A stretch of 64,000 bases of DNA from Priestia megaterium (lineage in GTDB: Bacteria; Bacillota; Bacilli; Bacillales; Bacillaceae_H). This document shows, in pieces, positions 43,666 through 52,189 of this stretch. Every line of letters begins with the position of its first letter. The stretch's first letter is position 1. The position numbers and the translations under genes are program-made. The DNA is taken from the NCBI RefSeq assembly GCF_023824195.1, contig NZ_CP085449.1, positions 9,011 to 73,010 of the forward strand, in the 5' to 3' direction. Under the pieces are notes generated by a model that was not told where the DNA came from, searched no databases, and saw nothing but the letters and a program-made list of their open reading frames with translations.

Positions 43666-44111
43666 CTAAAATACGATATTGGATAGGTGTAGTATCTGAG
43701 GATCATGTAAGAATAGGAGAGGAAAATGGCTTTGCTCAACTATGTCATGGTAAAGCATATCCTTTAAAACGAATGAAAGCAGGAGATTGGCTCGTTTATT
43801 ATTCACCAAAGACATCTTATAAAAATGGCTTACCTTTACAGTCTTTTACTGCTATTGGTAAGGTTAAATCGGGTGAGGTTTATCTTTACGAAATGAATCC
43901 AAACTTTATACCGAATAGAATAGATGTAGAATTTAAAGAATGCCAATATGCTAGTTATTTACAAATTAAGCCTTTATTAAATTTTGCCCGTATGACTCGA
44001 AATGTAGGTTTACTCTTTAGAAGGGGGCATTTCGAGATAGAACGGGAAGACTTTTTAATAATTGCTAAAGCTATGGGGGTAAAACTGCATGAAATGGGTT
44101 TCCAAATTTAA
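43662..44111 (+). CDS. EVE-domain protein
   Basis: A 149-residue EVE (PUA-like) domain protein: YWIGVVSEDHVRIGEENGFA, LKRMKAGDWLVYYSPKTSYK, LQSFTAIGKVKSGEVY and a C-terminal RGHFEIEREDFLIIAKAMGV. The aromatic-lined pocket of the fold recognises modified bases in other members. Its start overlaps the SRPBCC stop (ATGA) and its end overlaps the MarR gene by 23 bases, so the three form a tight operon. The function in this context is not known. Confidence 0.87.
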   Translation: MTKIRYWIGVVSEDHVRIGEENGFAQLCHGKAYPLKRMKAGDWLVYYSPKTSYKNGLPLQSFTAIGKVKSGEVYLYEMNPNFIPNRIDVEFKECQYASYLQIKPLLNFARMTRNVGLLFRRGHFEIEREDFLIIAKAMGVKLHEMGFQI

Positions 44112-44526
44112 TAATCCAGAAGATAGCTCAGGATTTCTATTATGGCAAGTAACACATGCATGGCAAAGACTTATAACAAAAGAACTGAGTAAGATAAATG
44201 TTACTCATTCACAATTTGTGTTACTAGCAGCATGTGATTTTCTACAGACTAAAGGAGAAAACGTGACTCAAAAAAAGCTTGCTGACTTTACAAAGTTAAA
44301 TATTATGATGATTTCTGATGTAGTACGTACTATTGAAACAAAAGGGCTTTTAGAGCGAAGTAAGAACCCCTTAGATAAGCGAGAAATTTTATTATCTATA
44401 ACTGCAGAAGGAAAAAATAAGGTTAAACAAGGGATTCCAATTGTAGAAAAAGTAGATGAACAGTTTTTTAATAATATTAAGGATAATCAGGAAAACTTTA
44501 ATGAGATGTTACATTCTTTATTATAA
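44089..44526 (+). CDS. MarR-family transcriptional regulator
   Basis: A 145-residue MarR protein: dimerisation helix SGFLLWQVTHAWQRLITKEL, winged helix VTQKKLADFTKLNIMMISDV, VRTIETKGLLERSKNPLDKR and EILLSITAEGKNKVKQG. It overlaps the EVE gene start-to-end. MarR proteins usually repress their own operon on ligand binding; the perfect 18-bp inverted repeat at 43181-43224 is the obvious candidate site. No sensing cysteine is evident. Confidence 0.88.
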   Translation: MKWVSKFNNPEDSSGFLLWQVTHAWQRLITKELSKINVTHSQFVLLAACDFLQTKGENVTQKKLADFTKLNIMMISDVVRTIETKGLLERSKNPLDKREILLSITAEGKNKVKQGIPIVEKVDEQFFNNIKDNQENFNEMLHSLL

Positions 44527-44682
44527 CTAAGTTGGCTTCTAGAATAGCTCATACTATTTCCTATAACACGTTTTATGTTAACTGGAAAGGAATAGTTAAA
44601 CATATACTTTAACACCGGTGTATATAGGGGTGTTAAGTATAGGCGTACCTTTTTATAAGGGCCAAATATATGTTGAAGGTTA

Positions 44683-44724
44683 TAAAAAGTGGCAGCTTAG
44701 TATGAGAAGTTGCCACTTTTTATT
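44683..44724 (+). terminator. Hairpin terminator after the MarR operon
   Basis: AAAAGTGGCAGCTT pairs with AAGTTGCCACTTTTT. A copy of the TTATGTTAACT repeat motif lies upstream at about 44572. Confidence 0.75.
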
Positions 44725-44802
44725 TTACATGATCAGTAACCTTATTTGTGATACAAGAATCTAAAAAAGAATCCTTAATTTCTGCTTTCATATTCCATGA
44801 TT

Positions 44803-45204
44803 TTAATACTTCTGTTTCAAATCTTTGTATATCTTTAAAGCTTGTTCATATGTATCGTTGTTCGAAGCAATTTGATAATTTTTTGTACTATCATCTGTAT
44901 GAAAAATTCCCTTATCATCTATCATTAAAGTTCCCGAAATTTTATCATGATAGACAAATATTATTGATATTGCCTTATCATAATTCAGTTGTTGGTTGGT
45001 TTGTCCTATGTATTGAAGTTGATTATAAGAATTAACAAGTGATTGAACGCTTTCTTGCTCAACTTTATTATATCCCTCATATAAACTTTGCCCTAAACCG
45101 ATATCAACGTAATCTGCTTTGATTCCCTTTACAGAGTTATTACTGCATCCATTTATAATAAGGACTATTATTACAATGCTAAGAATAAATAATGATCTTT
45201 TCAC
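44803..45204 (-). CDS. Small lipoprotein, unknown
   Basis: A 133-residue lipoprotein: hydrophobic signal RSLFILSIVIIVLIINGCSN with Cys at about 20, then a soluble domain (SVQSLVNSYNQLQYIGQTNQ; ISIIFVYHDKISGTLMIDDK). The start is a GTG behind GAAGGGATT. It resembles the single-domain Bacillus lipoproteins that monitor or protect the envelope, but no family is recognised. Confidence 0.65.
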   Translation of the reverse strand: MKRSLFILSIVIIVLIINGCSNNSVKGIKADYVDIGLGQSLYEGYNKVEQESVQSLVNSYNQLQYIGQTNQQLNYDKAISIIFVYHDKISGTLMIDDKGIFHTDDSTKNYQIASNNDTYEQALKIYKDLKQKY

Positions 45205-45522
45205 AATTTTAATCCCTTCAAATTATTAATGTTATTACTTTTTAAGCTTTAATAAACACGTCACTATCTTTTTTACTTAGACCTATATATTTAAAATACC
45301 TCCTAGAATTTTTTTGTATTATTAATGGTAACATTTATTTTTTAATTTAAATTACTAAAGTGTAAAACTAATTCAAACTTCCCAGAGCGCACATTATGGT
45401 AAATAAGAATGTATATATTATTCGCTTAAAAACAAAGATTTCATTTTAATTTTTTCTATTTTATGAAATAATTGTATGGTTCGTTTGAAATATGACAATC
45501 AGATTTATAAGGAGAAGAAAAA
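45205..45522. other. Intergenic region with repeat motif
   Basis: It contains GCGCACATTATGGTAAATAA at about 45390, another divergent copy of the dispersed motif. Otherwise it is AT-rich promoter-like sequence for the two divergent lipoprotein genes. Confidence 0.4.
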
Positions 45523-46077
45523 ATGAAATCAGTAAAAAATATTGTATTTTTTGTGCTGTTGTTATTTATTATTTCAGCTTGTTCTAATTCAAAAGATATA
45601 AAGCTTTCAAAAGCAGACGCTATAATAACTAATAACAAAGACCTTGTAGGAGAAACTGTTAGAACCATAGGAGAAGGTAAGAGTCAAACAACTGTGGACA
45701 CGGCGTTATACTATACGTTTGTAGTAAAGAACAATTCTAATAAATCTATATCTAATGAAGACTTGAACCAGATAAAACTAAAAATAAAACCTAATCAAGA
45801 ATTACTATCAGTTGTAGAAGATACAGTAGGATCTAACATTTATAATGTTAACAAGAGCAAAATAGGATGGGGCCAAGGAATAGAGGAGATTCCAGCTCAT
45901 GGTACTGGAAAGTTTACTATTTATTATAACTTAAGTACAGATAAACAGGGGAATAAACTACCTTCTATACCTACTAAAGAGGAGTTAAAAAGAATAAAGG
46001 AAAATGCTTTAAAATCTACACTTATTGTCTCAGAAAATGGAGAAGAGATTGCTCACTTCAATTTAAATAAAAATTAG
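45523..46077 (+). CDS. Lipoprotein, unknown
   Basis: A 184-residue lipoprotein with signal KNIVFFVLLLFIISACSNSK (lipobox ISAC, Cys at about 20), then a beta-rich domain: TTVDTALYYTFVVKNNSNKS, IKLKIKPNQELLSVVED and GTGKFTIYYNLSTDKQGNKL. The fold pattern is like small immunoglobulin-like lipoproteins. The ATG follows AAGGAGAAGAAAAA, and a strong terminator follows. Family not recognised. Confidence 0.7.
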   Translation: MKSVKNIVFFVLLLFIISACSNSKDIKLSKADAIITNNKDLVGETVRTIGEGKSQTTVDTALYYTFVVKNNSNKSISNEDLNQIKLKIKPNQELLSVVEDTVGSNIYNVNKSKIGWGQGIEEIPAHGTGKFTIYYNLSTDKQGNKLPSIPTKEELKRIKENALKSTLIVSENGEEIAHFNLNKN

Positions 46078-46107
46078 TATGTAATTTAGAGATACATAGA
46101 GTAATTA

Positions 46108-46142
46108 AAGAGAAGACCATTTAAATGGTCTTCTCTTTAATT
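46108..46142. terminator. Bidirectional terminator after the lipoprotein gene
   Basis: AAAGAGAAGACCATTT pairs with AAATGGTCTTCTCTTT. Confidence 0.8.
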
Positions 46143-46333
46143 ACTACAGATAAGCTTTATTATCCTAATCAAGGATGCATAGAGTATATTACTTGAACCT
46201 AACTAACTTTAGATTTTTCATTCATAGATTCCATCCTCTAGAAAAGATTAAAAATGTTATTGTTTTATTAGAGCAGATATACTTATTACAACTTTGTTTA
46301 TTTCCGACAATCTTAATTATGGTAATTATAAAA

Positions 46334-46362
46334 AATAATACCTTGTATTAAAAGGTATTATT
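46334..46362. promoter_or_regulatory. PadR operator, copy 2
   Basis: Inverted repeat AATAATACC, 11-bp gap, GGTATTATT, 28 bp before the padR start at 46391; same arms, gap and position as at 38592. The upstream AATTATGGTAATTAT belongs to the dispersed repeat. Confidence 0.75.
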
Positions 46363-46390
46363 TTTTATAATCAACTAAGAGGTGGAAGAT

Positions 46391-46729
46391 TTGGAAATTA
46401 GTAGAGAGATCTTAAAGGGTCATATTGATACGTTGATTTTGTCGTTACTTTATCAAAGGGATATGTACGGTTATGAATTGGCTAAGATTGTTCGAGAAAA
46501 AAGTGATGAACAATTTGAACTGAAAGAAGGAACTCTTTATTTGTCTTTAAAGAGATTAGAAAAGAATAATTGGATTTCTTCTTACTGGGGTAGTGAGCAA
46601 GGTCCTGGCGGAAGAAGAAAGTATTATAAGCTTACCTCCTTAGGTAAGCAAGGTTTTGAAGATAAGCGTTTAGAATGGCAATTTATAAAGAAAATGATGG
46701 ATTCATTTTTATGGGGAGGAACTAAGTGA
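46391..46729 (+). CDS. PadR-family transcriptional regulator (copy 2)
   Basis: A 112-residue PadR protein nearly matching the one at 38651: ISREILKGHIDTLILSLLYQ, RDMYGYELAKIVREKSDEQF and the identical wing GPGGRRKYYKLTSLG. The TTG start aligns with the ATG of the paralogue and has AGAGGTGG at the same spacing; a GTG three codons earlier is inside the ribosome site. It overlaps the downstream HAAS gene. Both modules share the operator, so they probably form one regulatory circuit. Confidence 0.88.
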   Translation: MEISREILKGHIDTLILSLLYQRDMYGYELAKIVREKSDEQFELKEGTLYLSLKRLEKNNWISSYWGSEQGPGGRRKYYKLTSLGKQGFEDKRLEWQFIKKMMDSFLWGGTK

Positions 46730-47568
46730 AGAGAATAGAAGCATTTGTGGATTCTATGTATCTAAATGTAGACGGAGATAAACAAGAAATCGACGAATTA
46801 AAAGCAGAAATGAAAAATCATTTGTTTGAATCAGTTCAGGAGTTAAAAGAAGCAGGAAAAACAGAACAACAAGCTATTACAATTGCGATTCAACGGTTTG
46901 GTGAAGAAAAAGAAATGCGCGCTGTTATTGGACAATTGTTTGAGATACAAAAAATATTTGCAAAGCGTGTGCTTTACATAGCAATAGTTTGTTTAATATT
47001 AACAATATCAATGGGTAGTTTTCTTTGGGAAATTGACGATTCAACTGCTCAAGGATTATCTGAAACAAGTACATTAATATCTAAGGAATTAGAAAATAAA
47101 GACGTTATGACCTTCAGTATGAAAAGGAAAATTGAAACTTTAGTAGAGGATACGAATTATATATCTGAAGTCACTATCTATAATTCAAAAGATATAAGAA
47201 GTGTTAGCCAAAATTCTGGGGAATATCATTGGAAATCACAGAATCCAGATTTTCAATATCAAAGAACGATTTGGGCTCCAAAATGGCTAGGTGTGGATTC
47301 TTCCACGTCTGGAAATGGAAATGAACAATGGTTTGTACTAATAGAGAGTAGAAGTTTTGATCAATTACAGGTAATTGTAATATTTATGGGTGGAGCTATT
47401 TACTGGACACTGTTCACTATTTGGGCAATTATTAATGCTCACCATCAAAAACCGTTACGAATTAAATGGATTTTTATATTTGTAGGCCTTAATGTTTTAG
47501 GTTATTTACTTTATTATTTTACAGGAATACGGAGCGTTTCTTCTAAAGAGCATGAGGATTTATATTAA
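46726..47568 (+). CDS. HAAS-domain membrane protein (copy 2)
   Basis: A 280-residue protein starting at a GTG that overlaps the padR stop. The HAAS domain (FVDSMYLNVDGDKQEIDELK, AEMKNHLFESVQELKEAGKT, EQQAITIAIQRFGEEKE) precedes a membrane segment near residues 85-102. An extracellular region of about 115 residues follows, then two C-terminal segments near 220-237 and 247-264. It differs from copy 1 in having the extra C-terminal segment. Function unknown; it probably works with the PadR regulator. Confidence 0.8.
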   Translation: MKRIEAFVDSMYLNVDGDKQEIDELKAEMKNHLFESVQELKEAGKTEQQAITIAIQRFGEEKEMRAVIGQLFEIQKIFAKRVLYIAIVCLILTISMGSFLWEIDDSTAQGLSETSTLISKELENKDVMTFSMKRKIETLVEDTNYISEVTIYNSKDIRSVSQNSGEYHWKSQNPDFQYQRTIWAPKWLGVDSSTSGNGNEQWFVLIESRSFDQLQVIVIFMGGAIYWTLFTIWAIINAHHQKPLRIKWIFIFVGLNVLGYLLYYFTGIRSVSSKEHEDLY

Positions 47569-47674
47569 GATTCTGTAGCCTCTACCTCAAAGCTAATATA
47601 TACACTTATAAACTAATATGGTAAAATTACTCATATTTTGTCGTTAGGAACTTAAATTTTGTTGGAGGTTACAA

Positions 47675-48073
47675 ATGAGTTACGGCGTTTCAGTATTTTT
47701 TATATTAGTGCTTATGTGTATTATTGCAAGTCAGTCTTACTTACCAAAATGGTTAAAGTGGTTAGTTGGTGTCTACTATTCTTTAGGAATATTACTTTTT
47801 AGTTATCTTCAAACTCCTTTAGCCGATAAATGGTATGTACATACTCCTGTTCCAGACGAGTATTGGGATGCAAATTCAAGATTAACAGATCTATTTGCTG
47901 CTGTGTTCTTTATACCCGTCTGCATACTTTTTTTCATACTATATTATAACTGGTTCAAAAAACTAAAAAAGCCCCTACATCGTGTGTATTTGGGAATTAG
48001 TGTGGTTCCTGTTTTACTTATAGGTTTTGTATGTTTCTTTATGTTTGAATTCTTGTATGGGTATAGGCCTTAA
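47675..48073 (+). CDS. Membrane protein, unknown
   Basis: A 132-residue protein with four hydrophobic segments: VSVFFILVLMCIIASQSY, WLVGVYYSLGILLFSYL, FAAVFFIPVCILFFILYY and YLGISVVPVLLIGFVCFFMF. The ATG is behind TTGGAGGTTACAA. It lies 106 bp after the HAAS gene in the same direction and may belong to that operon. A terminator follows. Family not recognised. Confidence 0.65.
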   Translation: MSYGVSVFFILVLMCIIASQSYLPKWLKWLVGVYYSLGILLFSYLQTPLADKWYVHTPVPDEYWDANSRLTDLFAAVFFIPVCILFFILYYNWFKKLKKPLHRVYLGISVVPVLLIGFVCFFMFEFLYGYRP

Positions 48074-48117
48074 AATCATATTACATTTTACAACTCCAGA
48101 ACTAAGCATACAAAAAA

Positions 48118-48156
48118 TAAACCTTTGCTAATATAAGCAAAGGTTTTTCAAATTTA
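48118..48156 (+). terminator. Terminator after the membrane protein gene
   Basis: AAACCTTTGCTTATAT-type stem: AACCTTTGCT pairs with AGCAAAGGTT, followed by TTTC. Confidence 0.7.
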
Positions 48157-48712
48157 TTGGAATAGGGGGAGTACGTTATTAGTCTGGCCAGATTTGTAGA
48201 TTCATATACATATACCTTTAAAAACAAATGTTGTCATTAACTATATTTATAGAAAATAACCTCGACTCCGTTTTATCATTCGTTAAGTAAATACTAAATT
48301 ACTTCATTTATTATTAATGTTTTAACATTTACACTAAGTGACGACAAATATATTGTTTTTCTACAAGATAAGTAAATGATAAAACTATTTTTAATAAAAT
48401 ATGTTTGATTTTATTTAATGATATAGTGGAAAGTAAAACTAAACATAATCCATTTTATATAAACTGCATATTATATACAGCTTAAAAAAAGAAAAACCTA
48501 CTGACCCAGTAGGTTTTTCTATATGCAATGAAGATGAAAGAATAGCACGTACTCAAGAGAATATACTCTGACCTTTATAAGGTAGCAAACTATTCCCTCA
48601 ATAGATGTGGGAAAATTCACAACTTTAAAGCCTGAAGAGTGTTACGATGTATTTGACCTTTCTAACAAAAGATCACTTTTACCCTTGCTCTTGGTGTTAT
48701 TTTTAAAAATAA
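48157..48712. other. Intergenic region between convergent genes
   Basis: No gene. ACTGCATATTATATACAGCT followed by a hairpin (AGAAAAACCTACTG / CAGTAGGTTTTTCT, 48490-48524) is a partial copy of the repeat-plus-terminator unit. The rest shows nothing recognisable. Confidence 0.5.
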
Positions 48713-50023
48713 TTAAAACTTTTTATTTACTAACGTTGGAATAAACACACGGAAAGTTGTTCCAACCTCTTTTTTACTTGTTAACTCAATATATCCATCG
48801 TATTTTTCTAATTTTCGTTTAACTGTATATAATCCAATTCCTTGATGATTCAACTTAGTTGAATAACCTGGGACAAATACCTTGTCTAAATTATCTCCTT
48901 TTATGTAAGAGTTTTGATTGTTAACCTCTATTACAAAAAAAGATTTTAATAAATGATCTATCTTTAAACTTACATATTTATCTTCCTTCTTTGAAGCCAA
49001 CTCTGCCTCAAAAGCATTATCTACAATATTTCCAACAATTTGTATTAATTCATGAGATAATATTTTAACACAAGGAATGTCTTCTGCTGTATCAATAAAA
49101 AAGTTAATATTATATAATTTAGCTACCTCTATTTTGGCTTGTAACAGTGTAGATAATGCCGTATGCTTTAACCTCAATAAATTATCTGTTAAACAAATAT
49201 CTTGAAATAAATTTTTTATATACTGATTTAATTCATTGTATTGCTTATGCTCTGATAATCCATATATAACCTGAAGTTGATTATAATAATCATGTCTATG
49301 GCTTTTAACAGAGGCGCTTAAATCTTGTAAGTTACTGAGGTATACATCCTCAGACATAAGGTACATCTGTTGCTCTGATTTTTCACAAAATTTAACTACC
49401 ACACGTATTAAATTGCACATTATTAAAATTGTAGCAAATACAATTATGTATGTTAATGCGCGTCTCCCTTCACCATTTCCAATGTCGACCAATACAGCTA
49501 ATAATACCACAAAAATTTGAGCAAGAATTGACGTGATAATCGTTATAATAAAATTGCTATTAAGATTATTTCTATCTAATACTTTCTTCAAAGAAATGTC
49601 TTTCTTTGAAAGCACAATAATTCCTATAATGATAGTTACATATAAAAAGATAGCGATATAAATCTGAAGTGGCAATTTCATTTTTACAAAATTTATATAC
49701 TGTGCATTTAAAATTATAAGTACAATTATACTCTCTAGTGTTGTTTGCAGAACTGCACGAAGCAAGGATATAAGTATACTAAACTGTAAACTAAGCTTAA
49801 ATATATACATAACAATTATTATATGCATGAATATATTAACTAATAGCTTTATATCTGTATTAATATCCCAGTTAAAAGTATACGATGTGCATAATGAATA
49901 GATGGCGCTGAACATTATTACTTTTCTTATATTTTTAACTAAGTTACCAAACAATAATTTAACTAAAAATGATAATAAAGTAATATTTTCAATAAAGGTA
50001 AGAGCATAAGCTATTAAGTGCAT
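48713..50023 (-). CDS. agrC: AgrC-like sensor histidine kinase
   Basis: A 436-residue kinase of the HPK10/AgrC type. About six to seven transmembrane segments fill the first 210 residues. Then comes a linker and H-box (SASVKSHRHDYYNQLQVIYG, phospho-His at about 240), the N-box QIVGNIVDNAFEAELA and an ATP lid GYSTKLNHQGIGLYTVKRKL. It is 9 bp downstream of the agrD gene and part of an agrB-agrD-agrC operon. It should bind the cyclic peptide made by AgrB/AgrD. No LytTR-type AgrA gene follows: the next gene is convergent, beyond a terminator. Confidence 0.88.
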   Translation of the reverse strand: MHLIAYALTFIENITLLSFLVKLLFGNLVKNIRKVIMFSAIYSLCTSYTFNWDINTDIKLLVNIFMHIIIVMYIFKLSLQFSILISLLRAVLQTTLESIIVLIILNAQYINFVKMKLPLQIYIAIFLYVTIIIGIIVLSKKDISLKKVLDRNNLNSNFIITIITSILAQIFVVLLAVLVDIGNGEGRRALTYIIVFATILIMCNLIRVVVKFCEKSEQQMYLMSEDVYLSNLQDLSASVKSHRHDYYNQLQVIYGLSEHKQYNELNQYIKNLFQDICLTDNLLRLKHTALSTLLQAKIEVAKLYNINFFIDTAEDIPCVKILSHELIQIVGNIVDNAFEAELASKKEDKYVSLKIDHLLKSFFVIEVNNQNSYIKGDNLDKVFVPGYSTKLNHQGIGLYTVKRKLEKYDGYIELTSKKEVGTTFRVFIPTLVNKKF

Positions 50024-50032
50024 ATTCTAATC

Positions 50033-50155
50033 TTACTTACGCTTCAAAGATTTTGGAATTTGAATCTCATGGATTAGATAGAAGCTAGCTGTTGATATTT
50101 CTGTATGAGCTATTTTTACAAAGAAACTTGCAAATAATCTTTTAATTTTTTTCAT
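50033..50155 (-). CDS. agrD: AgrD-like autoinducer precursor with predicted Ser lactone
   Basis: A 40-residue peptide gene with a ribosome site (GAGGGAC) before the ATG, overlapping the 3' end of agrB. The N-terminus is an amphipathic leader (MKKIKRLFASFFVKIAH), followed by TEISTASFYLI and then the conserved-type tail HEIQIPKSLKRK. In AgrD the ring residue is followed by four residues and then an acidic/EVP-like tail. Here that position is Ser24 (S-F-Y-L-I, then HE), so a five-residue lactone ring is predicted instead of a thiolactone; the peptide has no cysteine. Confidence 0.8.
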   Translation of the reverse strand: MKKIKRLFASFFVKIAHTEISTASFYLIHEIQIPKSLKRK

Positions 50156-50720
50156 TTTTTGTCCCTCTTTTTCTCTTTAATAAAGTAAGTGACTGGGAAA
50201 CTATCCCCAATTGGATAGCTGTAGCATATGAAGGGCTTAAACCCAAAATATACTGAACGAATATATACATTATAATTATAAAAGTAATTGATAAATATTT
50301 TAGTAGCGATCTATGATTGTAGGATACTCTATCAGGATTAATTGAAGTTCCGAAAACCAACAATATAAAAATACTAATTATAAAACAAAAAAACATGCTT
50401 ATTTTTAAGTATGCTATGTTTACTTGCCCCATTATTTGGGAAGCTAATGCTATACTTGTCAGCAGGGACATAGAGTTTATATAACAGTAAAAAAATCTAG
50501 AAAAGTGAAACCCTCCGGAGAGCAATCTTAGAGAAGAAAACGAAACTAAAACTATTAGGATAAGGATCAAATCATTTATTAAAAAGCCTATTAATAAAAT
50601 TGTAACTAATTTAATCAATGATCTAATTGTAATTTCCACTCCATAGGCTATTACCTCTGATTCATAATTTGATTCCTTAACCAATTTGTTACTTATTTTT
50701 AGGGAAAGGTCGTGAATCAT
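50142..50720 (-). CDS. agrB: AgrB-family accessory gene regulator protease
   Basis: A 192-residue membrane endopeptidase of the AgrB family. The catalytic block RLLSGGFHFSRFFYCYINSM keeps the His and Cys (about residues 72 and 79) seven apart, as in staphylococcal AgrB. About five membrane segments surround it. It cuts AgrD after the ring and forms the (thio)lactone. The ATG follows AAGGAGATAAGAA. It is the first gene of a three-gene leftward operon with agrD and the kinase. Confidence 0.92.
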   Translation of the reverse strand: MIHDLSLKISNKLVKESNYESEVIAYGVEITIRSLIKLVTILLIGFLINDLILILIVLVSFSSLRLLSGGFHFSRFFYCYINSMSLLTSIALASQIMGQVNIAYLKISMFFCFIISIFILLVFGTSINPDRVSYNHRSLLKYLSITFIIIMYIFVQYILGLSPSYATAIQLGIVSQSLTLLKRKRGTKNEKN

Positions 50721-50779
50721 TTCTTATCTCCTTTGTATTTCTTACTAAACGTCGTATTTAAGTAAGGCTTTTAAATTGT

Positions 50780-52189
50780 TCAACTGTTAGGGAGATATCC
50801 ACTAAATATAGCTCCATTAGGATGATTATTTTTTACTATTAAGTCTCCTCCATGTATTTTAAAAGCATGTTTAGCAATTGTTAATCCAAGTCCAGTTCCA
50901 CCTGTCTGACGATTTCTGGAGTATTCTCCCCGATATAATGGTTTAAATATGTGCGGTAATATTTCTTCAGGTATGCCTTCTCCACCATCTTTTATAGTAA
51001 TGATTATTTCTTTTTCTGTATTTTCTAAGATTATATCTATTGAGCCACCTGTAGGTGTATATCGAATTGCGTTACTCACTATATTATCTATAGATCTCGT
51101 CAATAAAGGCGCATTACCTTGTAAAGTGAGAGACTTCTCTGGCATCTCTAAAGACAAACTTATGTTTTTTTGACGGCACGCTAAATCGTAGCCCTCAACT
51201 ATATTTTGGACTAAACTTTTAATTTCAATAGGATGAAATTCTGGCTGAGTTCCTAAATAATCAAGCTTTACATATTCGAATAAATTAGAAACTAGTTCTT
51301 CTAACAAGTTTGCTTTATTTCTACAAACCCTAATATATTTTTTTTGTTTTTCTGGGCTATTTGCTATCCCCTTTTCTAACCCCTCTAAATATCCTCTTAT
51401 CGAAAATAAGGGTGTTCGTAGGTCATGGACAATTGAAGCAACAAACATTTTTCTATCTTCTTCCATTTGGGCTTTCGAAGCTAACAACTCATGTAGCTCT
51501 TGTTGCATAAATTTAAAACCATCCGATACTGCATTGATTTCTTTAACTGATGAAGAAGGCAAAACAGATGTAAATTCATTACGAGAAAGTGACAAAGCTG
51601 CACGCTCCAATAACTTAAGAGGACGTATTATCATTTTATGGGTGATAATAACACAAAATAATAACACAAGAAAGAATAAGGATATCCAAACAATAACTCC
51701 ACCCCATTGCTTTAAAAATGCATTTTTAGGTTTATTAATCTCTTCCCCAACAGCAGGGGGAGTATACTTTATAAAAGCAGTCCCAGTAGCCTTTCCTTCT
51801 TTATAAATTGTTTGTTTTTCAAAAGCCGATTTAGATAACCCAATGCTGTAGTTTCCTTTTTGATGAATAGTTTCGCCTGAAGCTCCATTTGTACTTGTGA
51901 ATACTATTTGGTCATTAGAATCTACTAAAATAATTTCTATTCCTTTATTATGTAAATCTTTTATTATATTATTTTTCCATTTTGAACTTCCCCATAATTC
52001 AGGCTTCAGAAGAATAGATTTTTCTATCCATCCCTGTACGTTATTTTCTCCCACCTGATTATTTTCATAAGAATCGCTAGAATACCGATTATACATGTGC
52101 GATATAAATTTAGTTCCTAAGAAAGGTACCAGTGTAAGTAATAATAAAATAATGATGACCCACTGACGTATAGAGAGTTTACTGATCAT
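50780..52189 (-). CDS. Sensor histidine kinase (HAMP, HisKA)
   Basis: A 469-residue kinase: N-terminal transmembrane segment (QWVIIILLLLTLVPFLGTKF), an extracellular sensor of about 130 residues, a second segment (GGVIVWISLFFLVLLFCVII), HAMP (IRPLKLLERAALSLSRNEFT), H-box ASIVHDLRTPLFSIRGYLEG (His at about 255), N-box SIDNIVSNAIRYTPTGGS, and GTGLGLTIAKHA. Its start overlaps the response regulator stop by 11 bases. The divergent ABC transporter beginning at 53065 is the probable target, as in peptide-antibiotic or envelope-stress modules. Confidence 0.9.
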   Translation of the reverse strand: MISKLSIRQWVIIILLLLTLVPFLGTKFISHMYNRYSSDSYENNQVGENNVQGWIEKSILLKPELWGSSKWKNNIIKDLHNKGIEIILVDSNDQIVFTSTNGASGETIHQKGNYSIGLSKSAFEKQTIYKEGKATGTAFIKYTPPAVGEEINKPKNAFLKQWGGVIVWISLFFLVLLFCVIITHKMIIRPLKLLERAALSLSRNEFTSVLPSSSVKEINAVSDGFKFMQQELHELLASKAQMEEDRKMFVASIVHDLRTPLFSIRGYLEGLEKGIANSPEKQKKYIRVCRNKANLLEELVSNLFEYVKLDYLGTQPEFHPIEIKSLVQNIVEGYDLACRQKNISLSLEMPEKSLTLQGNAPLLTRSIDNIVSNAIRYTPTGGSIDIILENTEKEIIITIKDGGEGIPEEILPHIFKPLYRGEYSRNRQTGGTGLGLTIAKHAFKIHGGDLIVKNNHPNGAIFSGYLPNS

